NCBI GenBank assembly: GCA_036939755.1
Contig: JALLAZ010001111.1
Location: 1-10,161 of the forward strand
Reading direction: 5' to 3'
Origin: Stephanodiscus triporus
Lineage: Eukaryota; Bacillariophyta; Thalassiosirophyceae; Thalassiosirales; Thalassiosiraceae
Length of the DNA stretch: 10,161 nt
Part shown: positions 1 through 7,773 of the stretch, piece after piece
How positions within the stretch are numbered: position 1 is the first letter of the stretch
Layout of the letters: each line of letters starts with the position of its first letter
Notes under the pieces: generated by a model
The model's input: the letters and a program-made list of their open reading frames with translations, nothing else
The model's database searches: none
What the model was told of the DNA's origin: nothing
Translations under genes and position numbers: made by a program

Positions 1-100
1 GGGGGCGGTCAAAGCGATTTAATGGAATCAATTAATTGATAGAGTAATTAATTTAAGTATAGCCACTCTATTAACTACAAAAAATAAAATGTAACACTTT
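1..100. other. AT-rich non-coding edge
   Basis: This stretch is AT-rich after the first nine bases and has no supportable gene. It contains a perfect 14-base palindrome, ATCAATTAATTGAT, at 27-40, which can arise by chance in AT-rich DNA. It leads directly into the hairpin that begins near 101. Confidence 0.5.
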
Positions 101-264
101 CGACGATGAATCTGACAACCATGCCGCCTGGGCAATACCACAGTGCGAGGCACATCGCCCGATGGAGCGTTTCGGTGGCTTCATGTGAAGCCCCTAAACG
201 CCTCCATCGGGAGAGTGCTAGCGCCGTATTGGCCCAGCAGATGCCATGGTTGTCATCGTTGTCG
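101..264. repeat. Long imperfect inverted repeat (hairpin)
   Basis: The two halves are near-complementary over almost their whole length. The outer arms share TGACAACCATG (113-123) with CATGGTTGTCA (245-255). Next come CTGGGC-AATAC and GTATTGGCCCAG, then CCCGATGGAGCGTTT with AAACGCCTCCATCGGG. The apex is GGCTTC, a four-base loop (183-186), then GAAGCC. Mismatches and small bulges are scattered through it. The structure could be a MITE or other small non-autonomous element, a hairpin RNA gene, or a relic of an inverted duplication. I see no clear flanking target duplication and no promoter. No open frame is supported across it. Confidence 0.75.
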
Positions 265-291
265 TCACAATGAAGTCACAAAACACAAGTA

Positions 292-335
292 ACTTTTAGC
301 TAGCACGCATCGTACTTTTTTACTAGCTAAAAAGT
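292..335. repeat. Short inverted repeat
   Basis: ACTTTTAGCTAG at 292-303 is complementary to CTAGCTAAAAAGT at 323-335, with one extra A in the run. The spacer is 19 bases and T-rich. It lies 27 bases beyond the long hairpin and may belong to the same element or be an independent stem. Function unknown. Confidence 0.55.
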
Positions 336-1898
336 GAGAATTTTGTACCCCAAAACGGACCCTCTACTTGGTTCATTGATGCGACAAGCTTCGTTTAAAT
401 GTGAAGTGGCAAAATTAAAGCTGAAGAGCTCAGCTAAATTTTCATGTCTTCAGCTAGGCAAGCGGATGGATATTCACAACGTTACTAATCACCAACGGAG
501 CTAAAAAAAAACTGGGCGCATATCTGGTTAAGAAGGCCACCACACAAAAAAACAAAAAACAGAACTAGTTGCATTGTACGTTACAATTTGGCCCCATTGT
601 AAGAATCTGCCCAAACAAGCACAGGTGGCATCACCAACAACCAATAGATCATGTTGGGTTTGGTTTAGGGGGGGCATCACTTCAAGTTCAAGCCAGCAGC
701 CGCAAGAAGCACCATGGTGGGCCAGATGAGACCTCGTTGGCTTGTTTTTTTTGTTTGCACTTTCTTTTGCCAGAGGTAGTGATTGTTCTGCCAGAACGGT
801 GTGGTATGGCATATTTCATAATTTCTTAGTTCACTAAGCACGCTCCTAGAGTAGCTAGTACTTAGTTAGAGGAACACACTAATTGCACCAACAGAACAAA
901 GACAAAGTGGGGGCATCAGCTGTTTTGGTATGAAGGGTTCCTTCCCTGGGTGGGAGCTGGGGGGCTACTGCATCCTATCATCATGGAAATATTATCAATT
1001 TTGAGCAACCTTGGCAGCCCGTTCCAACTATTAGGACCCACTCAACAAAGTGACGTACACATCCATGGACATAGTTCCACTGGATCATGTGTTTTCTCAT
1101 CCCAGCAGGCAGGAGCGCAGGAGCCTGATGCCCCCCGGCGCTGAGGCATATAACAATCAGTCAACATGCCATGGGTATGGTAAACAACAGGCCGAGACAT
1201 GTCAAAACTAGAGAAATAATATCTGTAATATATTGTAACAATAGACCTACAGACGCTGTGTTTCGGGGAGACCTACCACCCCGCCCCCCCCTTTTTTGAG
1301 CGCGCCCGCTCCAATTTTATTGTCGTTGTGTGAGCGACTTTGAGACCTTAGAGATATGAGCACGAGCATCATCACCTCATCATTGCAGCCCCCTCTATTG
1401 TACTCAACACATCGCTTATTGGGACAGCCGCGGCCCCACCTGTCAGGTAAGCACCACTGTTATTTTAATAAATCAAGTCCGACATTCCGGATTCTGTCGG
1501 TTGCGGATCAATCGGTGTGTCGGTCGTTGGGAGGGAGGGGGTCTTGCTTTGTGAATAATACTGTTCCTACGTGGGTATGCACTGAAACTTTTCCACAACG
1601 AGGGGGGCATGGACGATAAGCGATCTAGGGTGTGGAGCAAGCGAAGCATTCATCTTGTTCAAGTAAGCGCAGGGCGGGGGGGGTTGTTATTGTTGATGAT
1701 TGTCACTTCATCATGTGTGAAATCGTTCGTTACCTTCATTTGGAACACAACACGCACTTTTTCTAACGGCTACGTCCTTCTATTCTTATTTCTTATGCTT
1801 TTCTTGGCTTGGCAACCTCTCTTTAGGGAACTAATCAATTTTGTCACTCCATATGCTTCCAAATAAATTATTTTATCTGCCAAAAGATCCGAGGATAA
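336..1898. other. Intergenic region upstream of the CBP gene
   Basis: About 1.56 kb without a supportable gene. Open frames here on both strands are short, of odd composition and overlap each other. The region has homopolymer runs (G7 near 669-675, C8 near 1283-1290, G9 near 1676-1684). A pyrimidine-rich stretch at about 1765-1826 lies in front of the coding start and ends in CTTTAG. The CBP promoter and 5' UTR should be here, but I cannot identify a TATA box or transcription start. I found no tRNA-like or snRNA-like segment by eye. Confidence 0.6.
1663..1826 (+). other. Possible 5'-UTR intron of the CBP gene
   Basis: A donor-like AA|GTAAGC at 1663 and a good acceptor, CCTCTCTTTAG, ending at 1826 bound a 164-base stretch whose last 60 bases are strongly pyrimidine-rich. 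If spliced, the small frame beginning at ATG 1609 continues through the junction and stops at TAA 1896-1898, immediately before the main ATG at 1899. This rests on splice-site appearance only; the other introns of the gene are shorter (85-99 bp). Confidence 0.25.
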
Positions 1899-1921
1899 AT
1901 GCAAACGGGTCCGCCCTATGA
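1853..1921 (+). other. Candidate upstream ORF overlapping the CBP start
   Basis: ATG at 1853, 46 bases upstream of the main ATG, opens a 22-codon frame that ends at TGA 1919-1921, inside the main coding sequence and in a different frame. If the transcript includes it, it could reduce initiation at 1899. Base -3 of this ATG is C, so its context is weak, which would allow leaky scanning. This is a sequence observation; translation is inference. Confidence 0.3.
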
Positions 1922-2669
1922 TTACGAGGGGGCGGCCGCCCAGATGCCCTCGAACCAGCGGCAAATGATGTCGGCACCGCCCCAAGCTCATTTTCCTCTT
2001 GGTGGCAATAATCCCCAACATCATCAGCAACAGCAACAGCTTCCTCAAATGGGCGCTCCTAATCCCTACGGTGGCTATCCTGGCCAACAACATCACCATC
2101 GCCCGAGCATGACTATGCAAGGCAATTCGCAGGGGGGAAATCCAGGATTCATGCATCAGGCTGCGCCTAACCAGACTCATAGGAATTCTTTACCCCCTCC
2201 CATGAACATGGGGCATCAATACCTCAATCAGGGGGGATACAATCCCAATTTTAATCCCAACCAGCAGGGAATGCCTCAACAGCAGCAGCAGCAGCATCCT
2301 CAGTATGGCCACCCCCCTCAGCAACATGGATATCCGCCACAGCAGCACATGCAGCAGCATCCTGTTCCGCAACCGCAGCAGCATTCAATGCAGCGTCAGA
2401 ATACGGGAGGCTATAGCCATTCTAGCCAGCAGCAGCATAACATGCAGCAGCAGCAGCTTCCACAGGCCTACGGCCAGCAGCCCAACTATGGCCACCAATC
2501 GTCGAATGCTGGATCCAATCCATCCGAGAGTCAAAGCTCTACTGTCACATCTGCTCCATTGAATTTTAATACATCTCCAGCCATTGATGACAAAGCAGCT
2601 GTGGGAGGTCCAAATGGGGGTGGGATGGGAGGGGAATACGGTCAACAGTTTTTGCCAAGTGGTTTAAAT
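1899..2669 (+). other. Gln/Met/Asn/Pro-rich N-terminal region
   Basis: Residues 1-257 are low complexity and dominated by Gln, Pro, Met, His, Asn and Gly, with no folded domain visible. A run of six Gln comes from one CAA and five CAG codons (2277-2294), and more CAG clusters follow up to about 2455. Such regions in CBP-family proteins and other coactivators are typically disordered and involved in protein contacts. The CAG tract may vary in length between strains. Confidence 0.85.
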
Positions 2670-5600
2670 GGTGATTGGCAGAGTGATAACGACATGCACC
2701 ATCGAAGGGAAATGATTCAACACATGTAAGGAATTTTTGTCTGTATGATTGATTTACATCTCTGGCATGGCTCTGTATACTTATTTGAGTGTTTTCTCAA
2801 TCCCATGTCCCATCCTATGTACAGAGTTAAGTTGTTGAAGCAAAAGGACAAGAATGCCTCCCCCGAATGGCTGACAAAGCTGCCTCAAATGGTCAAACAG
2901 CTTGAGGTCTCACTCTACCGATCGGCTCCCTCATTCGAAGCCTATTCAGACACGTCCACGCTCAAGTCGCGGCTTCAACAGTTGGCGATGGAGATTGCAA
3001 AGAAAACGCAGCAGACCAAAGAAGGTTCCGGAGGAGTTGACAATGACATTAATGGCGGGGGTCAACGCTCTTCTCGTGGTCAGTCGTCGCGTCGTAGCTC
3101 ATCTGGCGCTGGCGTTGGTCAGCAGCAGGGGACGAGAGACAATGATGACACAGTGAGCAACTTTATGCCGTCTGGCCCTTCTGGTGGAGAAGAAGAGGTC
3201 AGTAACCAGCATGGCAACCCCAACGATCCTGAATGGAAAGTCAGAATCCGTCACAAACAGCAGCGTCTCCTTTTGCTCCATCACTCGTCCAAATGTCCCT
3301 ACGAGGATGGCAAGTGTAAGACCACGCCGTACTGTGGCGAGATGAAGACGCTGTGGAAGCATATGTCGCGTTGTACCGACAATGAATGTCGGGTGCCGCA
3401 CTGCTTTTCCAGCCGGAGTATTTTAAGCCATTATCGCAAGTGTAAGGATCCACAATGCCCAGCTTGCGGACCGGTCAGGGACACAGTTAGAAAGACACAG
3501 GAGAATCAGTTGAGAAGGAGTCAACAGCAGGGCAGAGCCTCGCATGTTTCTAGCGATGAACTGGGGGGAATCGGCGGGGGGGATAATAGTTATGGAATGC
3601 CGCAGGATGCAATGGGCGGCATGTTTCAGCAGGTCAACAATAATAATTCACCACTTGCCAATCCCGTGGGTAGCAATATGACGGTTCCCCCACGGATGGG
3701 CAACATGTCGAATATGATGCAGGGTAATAACAACATTGGGAGTCATAATAACATGAGTCATCAGATAAACGCAGGACCCATTGACGTAGGAATGAATGGC
3801 AGGATGCATAATAACGGGGCCAGCATGCACCCTACCACCATGGACAGCATGTTTCAACCTGGTCAGCAGAATCAGAGCAGTAGGATGTCCGTTCTGCCAC
3901 AAATGGGTGCAGATAGTCAAATGATCATAAATGGGAGCGCCAACCAGATGATGCACCCCAATCCCAGCGGCAGTAATCCTCACTTTATCGATTCTAACGA
4001 TCAGATGAAATCGGAGCCAGATGATGCCAAGGCCCGTCACAAGCGGCAGCGTCTCCTTCTTCTCCGCCATGCATCCAAGTGCACCGCTGATGATGGAACG
4101 TGCACAGTAACCCCCCACTGTGCTGACATGAAGGTGTTATGGAAACACATCGCCAACTGCAAAGACAGCTACTGCAAGATGCGGCACTGCATGAGCAGCC
4201 GGTACGTCTTGGGTCACTACCGCCGCTGCAAGCCTCCTTGCAACATATGTGATCCCGTGAAAGAAATAATTAAAAGTGGATTTAACAACACAATTGAGGT
4301 AGACCCGGCGATCATGGAGGGGTCAGGAATGTTCGTCTATGCCCCCCCACCGTTGGATACTTCTTCAATGCAGCAGCCACCGATGAAGAGGCCAAAGCTC
4401 GAACACACTGAAATGCCGCCGCCATTGTCGTCGAATAATATGAATCATCGTGACGCAGTGCCTCCCCAACCCTTAATTTTGGACAACTCGGACGTATACC
4501 AACAAGTGGATGCGCCTCAATCATCAGCCATGGATGCGAATCAATCGAGGCAACAATCCCCGAAGCCCCAAGCACCCAACCCCACCGAGGACCATTCACT
4601 ACTGGAATGCTTTACGACCGAGCAGATCAAGACGCACATACATTCGTTGAAAAAGTTTGCCAAGCTGGCGCCCCCCGAGTTGAAGATCAAGTGTCTCGAA
4701 ATCCTCAAGGGACTGCAAGCGCACGAACATGGATGGGTGTTTGCCGCGCCCGTCAACCCTGACGAATTAGGATTGGTCGATTATTTTGAAATCATAAAAA
4801 AACCAATGGATTTGGGGACCATACAAAAGAAGCTTGATGCTGGATCATATCATTCATTCGATGACTTTCGGTCTGACGTGCGCCTCACGTTCGAGAATGC
4901 CATGAAGTATAACGAGGAGAGGACTGTTGTGCACGAAATGGCGAAGGACCTGAAGAAGAAGTTTGAGACGGACTTCAAAAAGCTGATGAAGCAGCTGGAG
5001 AAGGATCACTTTGAAAATTCCAAGAAGGTCCAGGCATGCGGCCTCTGCGCTTGCGAGAAGCTCAATTTTGAACCCCCTGTGTTCTTCTGTAACGGCGTAA
5101 ACTGTCCCACTACGCGCATTCGTCGCAATACACATTTCTATATCAGTGCTGATAAGCAGTACGCGTGGTGTAACCAATGCTTTGGCGAGCTCAAAGGAGA
5201 TACTGTTGATTGCGGAACCACTAAGATAAAGAAGTCCGAGCTTATCAAGCGCAAGAATGACGAGGTGCATGAAGAGAGCTGGGTCCAATGCGACGATTGC
5301 GAACGATGGATTCATCAAATCTGTGGCCTGTACAATACTCGTCAGGATAAGGAGAATAAGAGTGCATACTCGTGCCCTTTGTGTCTGCTGGAGAAGCGGA
5401 AGAAGTTTGGAGATCCACCTGACCTTCCCGAGGCACCGTCGGCAAATGACATTCCCAGAACAAAGTTGTCGGATTGGCTAGAGCGACACGTTCACAAGAA
5501 AGTGGATACAAGGATGAAAGAGCTTGCCGAGGAAAAAGCAGAAGCTGAGGTAAGACTGTGTGTGCTATAACTGAGTGCTGGATAAGAATGAATTGGGCAA

Positions 5601-7444
5601 CCATCGCACCCAACCGAATTAACCTTCAATTGTATTTTATCCCCAGAACATCTCTTATGAGAAAGCATTCAAAGCCCTTTCAACTGGCGGCCCTCTTACC
5701 ATTCGTCAAGTGACGTCTACCGACAGAAAACATGAAGTGCGGGAACTAATGAAAGCCAGATATGCTCATAAGGACTATCCAGATGAATTTCCGTACCGAT
5801 GCAAATGCATCGTTGTGTTCCAAAGCATTGATGGGGTCGATGTGGTTCTTTTTGCACTCTACGTGTATGAACATGGCGAGGACAACCCCCTTCCCAACAA
5901 AAGAACTGTATATGTGTCTTACCTTGACAGTGTGCATTTCATGATGCCGAGAAAAATGAGAACCTTCATCTACCACGAAATTTTGATATCCTATCTTGAT
6001 TATGCGCGACATAAGGGGATTTTACAGGCATTTATATGGGCATGTCCGCCGCTGAAAGGTGATGATTACATCTTCTACGCCAAGCCTGAGGACCAGAAGA
6101 CCCCAAAAGATGTACGACTGCGCCAGTGGTATCTTGAGATGCTCGAGGAATGTCAAAAGCGCAGCATTGTTGGTAAAATTACCAACATGTACGATCAATA
6201 CTTCAATGACAAAACGTCAGATGCGTCAACTGTGCCATATTTTGAGGGCGACTACTTTCCCGGCGAGGCTGAAAATATCATAAAAGAATTAAATGATTCT
6301 AGCAAGAAGGCATCATCTGTTGGGGGGAAAAAGGCTCTGTCAAAGAGCAAGAAATCAGGTGCTGTGGTCAATGGTGCCGACGCCAGTGCGGATTACAAAG
6401 AAGGCGGCAGAGATCCAGTGATGCAAAAGTTCTGCGATGCCATCTCGGGCATGAAGGAGAGTTTCATGGTTGCCTTCTTGAATTGCAAAGATGCCAATCC
6501 CGAAAATCTTGTCGTCCCGAAAGAAATCATGGAGGCTCGAGAAGCATACAATAAGCTATCAAACGAAAATGCGGAGGATGAGAAATCCTTTGGGGGCAAG
6601 AAAGATGACAGCGATGAGAAACAGGTTGATCGATTCGGCCGCACCATCAGGGTATTGGATGACGATACTGAAGAAATCGATAGCGAGTTCTTCAACACCC
6701 GTCAAGCGTTCTTGGATCTTTGCAGAGGAAATCATTATCAATTCGACGAATTGAGGAGAGCCAAACACACGTCGATGATGGTATTGTGGCATATTCAAAA
6801 TCGCGATGCGCCGAAGTTTGTGCAGCAATGCTTTGCCTGTGCTCGCGAGATATCCTCCGGTTTTCGTCATCACTGCAATGTATGCGCTGATTTCGATCTC
6901 TGCCATGAATGCTTCCAAGACCCTAAAGTCAATAGGGGAACATGCAATCACGTTCTTGAAGTGGTCAAGGTTGATGCGGTCCCCGTGGCAAGCGCTTTGA
7001 CGGAGGAGCAGCGGAAGGAACGGCACAGAAACTTAAAACTTCACATTGCCCTCATTGAACATGCATCACAGTGCAAATCCACCACGTGCACGTCTACAGC
7101 TTGCGCGAAGATGAAAACGTACCTCAAGCACGGACTAGTTTGCAAGGTGAGTCGCAAGAGACATCTGAGTAATGCATTTCAATTTAACACTCTCTCAGTC
7201 TACCTATTCCCTGCATTATTTGCTGTCATAGACCAAAGCATCATGCAAGATTTGCAAGAAGATATGGACGTTGTTGCGAATACACGCACAAGCGTGCAAG
7301 AGCACGAATTGTCCCATCCCTCAATGCATCGCCATTCGTAAGCGTATCCGCCAGCTACAACTGAAACAGCGTGCGATGGACGATCGACGTCGACAGGAAA
7401 TGAACAGGCACTATAGAATGGGCCAGATGTCAGAAACCGATTAA
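1899..7444 (+). CDS. CBP: CBP/p300-type histone acetyltransferase, four exons
   Basis: A nuclear transcriptional coactivator that transfers acetyl from acetyl-CoA to histone and other lysines. Exons are 1899-2725, 2825-5549, 5647-7146 and 7232-7444, giving 5265 nt and 1754 residues. Domain order: Gln/Met/Asn-rich 1-257; KIX 258-336; TAZ 415-498; TAZ 678-758; FTTEQIKTHI motif and bromodomain 868-1005; Cys-rich plus PHD 1014-1133; KAT11 acetyltransferase about 1155-1570; ZZ 1575-1624; TAZ2 about 1635-1727. Residues matching p300 D1399, S1400, R1410, W1436 and Y1467 occur at 1278, 1279, 1289, 1315 and 1346 with identical spacing, so an active enzyme is expected. An in-frame TAA at 1896 directly precedes the ATG, which supports this start unless there is an upstream exon. 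Its Kozak context is weak (T at -3). The three TAZ domains and the bromodomain set it apart from plant HAC proteins, which lack a bromodomain. The family call is near certain; exact ends are slightly less so. Confidence 0.95.
2670..3005 (+). other. KIX domain, split by intron 1
   Basis: The spliced sequence from GDWQSDNDMHHRREMIQHI into VKLLKQKDKNASPEWL and on to about residue 336 matches the three-helix KIX fold of CBP and plant HAC proteins: a leading GxW, then R..I...I, L...V..LE..LY, and a final helix ending LAMEIAKK. The KIX domain binds short activation-domain helices of transcription factors. It is visible only after intron 1 is removed. Here it precedes the TAZ domains, whereas in animal CBP/p300 TAZ1 comes first. 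Confidence 0.8.
2726..2824 (+). other. Intron 1 (99 bp)
   Basis: Donor CACAT|GTAAGG and acceptor TATGTACAG|AGTTAAG. Removal joins AT+A as an Ile codon (residue 276), phase 2, and restores the KIX domain. The donor itself creates a stop: unspliced, the frame reads CAC ATG TAA, ending at 2729. The alternative AG two bases downstream (2826) breaks the frame. Confidence 0.9.
3240..3491 (+). other. TAZ zinc finger domain A
   Basis: Residues 415-498. Three His-Cys-Cys-Cys zinc sites are complete: HSSKC with a following C and YC; HMSRC..NEC..PHC; HYRKC..PQCPAC. The LWKHM, PHC and HYRKC...CPAC elements resemble the N-terminal TAZ of plant HAC proteins. TAZ domains bind transcription-factor activation domains. 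Confidence 0.92.
4029..4271 (+). other. TAZ zinc finger domain B
   Basis: Residues 678-758. A second complete TAZ: HASKC...GTC...PHC; HIANC..SYC..RHC; HYRRC.PPCNIC. By hand alignment about 43 of roughly 78 positions are identical to domain A, with only a one-residue gap, so the two arose by internal duplication. The linker between them (about 499-677) is Met/Asn/Gln/Gly-rich and shows no fold. Confidence 0.92.
4599..5012 (+). other. Bromodomain with preceding FTTEQ motif
   Basis: Residues 868-1005. LLECFTTEQIKTHI resembles the segment before the p300 bromodomain and a conserved motif in plant HACs. The bromodomain follows: ZA-loop PVNPDELGLVDYFEIIKKPM, then DLGTIQKKLD, and the BC region ENAMKYNEE with the acetyl-lysine-binding Asn at 972. 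It is expected to bind acetylated lysines and hold the enzyme on acetylated chromatin. Confidence 0.95.
5037..5396 (+). other. Cys-rich region and PHD finger
   Basis: Residues 1014-1133. CGLCACEKLNFEPPVFFC begins the Cys-rich block that separates the bromodomain and HAT in CBP/p300. A second CxxC (WCNQC) and the conserved KRKND follow. The PHD part has CDDC, HQIC and CPLC pairs (first Cys at 1098). In p300 this block packs on the HAT domain and modulates activity. Confidence 0.9.
5460..6798 (+). other. KAT11 acetyltransferase domain, split by intron 2
   Basis: Residues about 1155-1570. Strong p300-like blocks include YVSYLDSVHF, RTFIYHEILISYL, IWACPPLKGDDYIF and RLRQWYLEML. D1278/S1279, R1289, W1315 and Y1346 align with the p300 acetyl-CoA and catalytic residues at the same spacing. 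After PYFEGDYFPGEAENIIKEL comes a Lys-rich loop (1403-1436) at the place of the p300 autoacetylation loop, suggesting similar self-regulation. Intron 2 falls near the start of the domain. Confidence 0.95.
5550..5646 (+). other. Intron 2 (97 bp)
   Basis: Donor GCTGAG|GTAAGA and acceptor TTTATCCCCAG|AACATC, phase 0. The intron contains an in-frame TAA at 5568-5570. Splicing joins KAEAE to NISYEKAF and keeps the HAT frame. The sequence before the acceptor is T-rich. Confidence 0.93.
6817..7360 (+). other. ZZ finger and C-terminal TAZ2, split by intron 3
   Basis: ZZ is at residues 1575-1624: CFAC, HHCNVC, CHEC and the closing CNH. TAZ2 is at about 1635-1727: HIALIEHASQCKSTTCTSTAC, HGLVCKTKASCKIC and HAQACKSTNCPIPQC. 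The middle zinc site is formed only when exons 3 and 4 are joined. The tail after it (QRAMDDRRRQEMNRHYRM) is basic and resembles the Arg-rich helix after animal and plant TAZ2. Confidence 0.92.
7147..7231 (+). other. Intron 3 (85 bp)
   Basis: Donor TGCAAG|GTGAGT and acceptor TGCTGTCATAG|ACCAAA, phase 0. An earlier acceptor, CTCTCAG at 7198, would leave 33 bases with an in-frame TAG, so 7231 is the functional choice. If retained, the frame stays open through the intron and ends at TAA 7339-7341, replacing the second half of TAZ2 with unrelated residues. Confidence 0.93.
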
Positions 7445-7773
7445 AAAAACAGTCATACGATTTCACACGGAAATACAATACAATACAAAAATACAATACA
7501 CATATTGTAAAGTTGCCCTCAAAGCGTTTTTTACTTTCGTTTCATTTCTCATCTTATTGGTACGATAAATCTAATCAAAATGCGCGCGAGCCAAAGATCG
7601 GTGTCCAGCAATGATAACAGCTCAATGATTCATTCTGGATGATCTGTAGAACAAACCTTCCTCAGGACTTGCATGCTCATCCCCAGAGCCGATGTATGAA
7701 CAAAGAAAGGGGACCTACCTCATCTTGGAACGCATGTGTCCTTAACATCGAAAAATGAGACTTGTCATCCATA
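7445..7773. other. Convergent intergenic region
   Basis: The 329 bases between the stop codons of the CBP gene (+) and the oxidase gene (-). It should hold both 3' UTRs and polyadenylation sites, but I see no canonical AATAAA on either strand. It contains the AATAC repeat. No gene is supported in it. Confidence 0.7.
7472..7499. repeat. AATAC pentanucleotide repeat
   Basis: Five AATAC units: three in a row, an AAA interruption, then two more. It lies 27 bases after the CBP stop codon, so it falls in the 3' UTR. Likely a short microsatellite; an A-rich role in 3' end formation is possible but not shown. Confidence 0.8.

Noticed and set aside
27..40. 14-base AT palindrome as an operator-like site
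   Set aside because: AT-rich palindromes of this size occur by chance and nothing nearby supports regulation.
528..829. Overlapping open frames on both strands, 86 and 94 codons
   Set aside because: They lie opposite one another in homopolymer-rich DNA, lack recognisable motifs and have unusual composition; chance frames are more likely.
1609..1866. 85-codon frame with a hydrophobic segment (LLFLFLMLFLAW)
   Set aside because: The hydrophobic part comes from the pyrimidine-rich tract before a CTTTAG acceptor-like site, typical of an intron or leader rather than a membrane protein.
1899..2729. A separate 276-residue Q-rich gene followed by a second gene at 2745
   Set aside because: A good GT-AG intron joins them in frame and restores a KIX domain; the ATG at 2745 lies inside that intron.
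3648..4118. 156-codon minus-strand frame inside the CBP gene
   Set aside because: Antisense shadow of a region with clear TAZ coding on the plus strand; no motif. The same applies to the minus-strand frames at 4854-5318, 5245-5613 and 6559-7026.
7199..7231. Alternative acceptor for intron 3 at CTCTCAG
   Set aside because: It would add 33 bases that end in an in-frame TAG, and TAZ2 is complete only with the acceptor at 7231.
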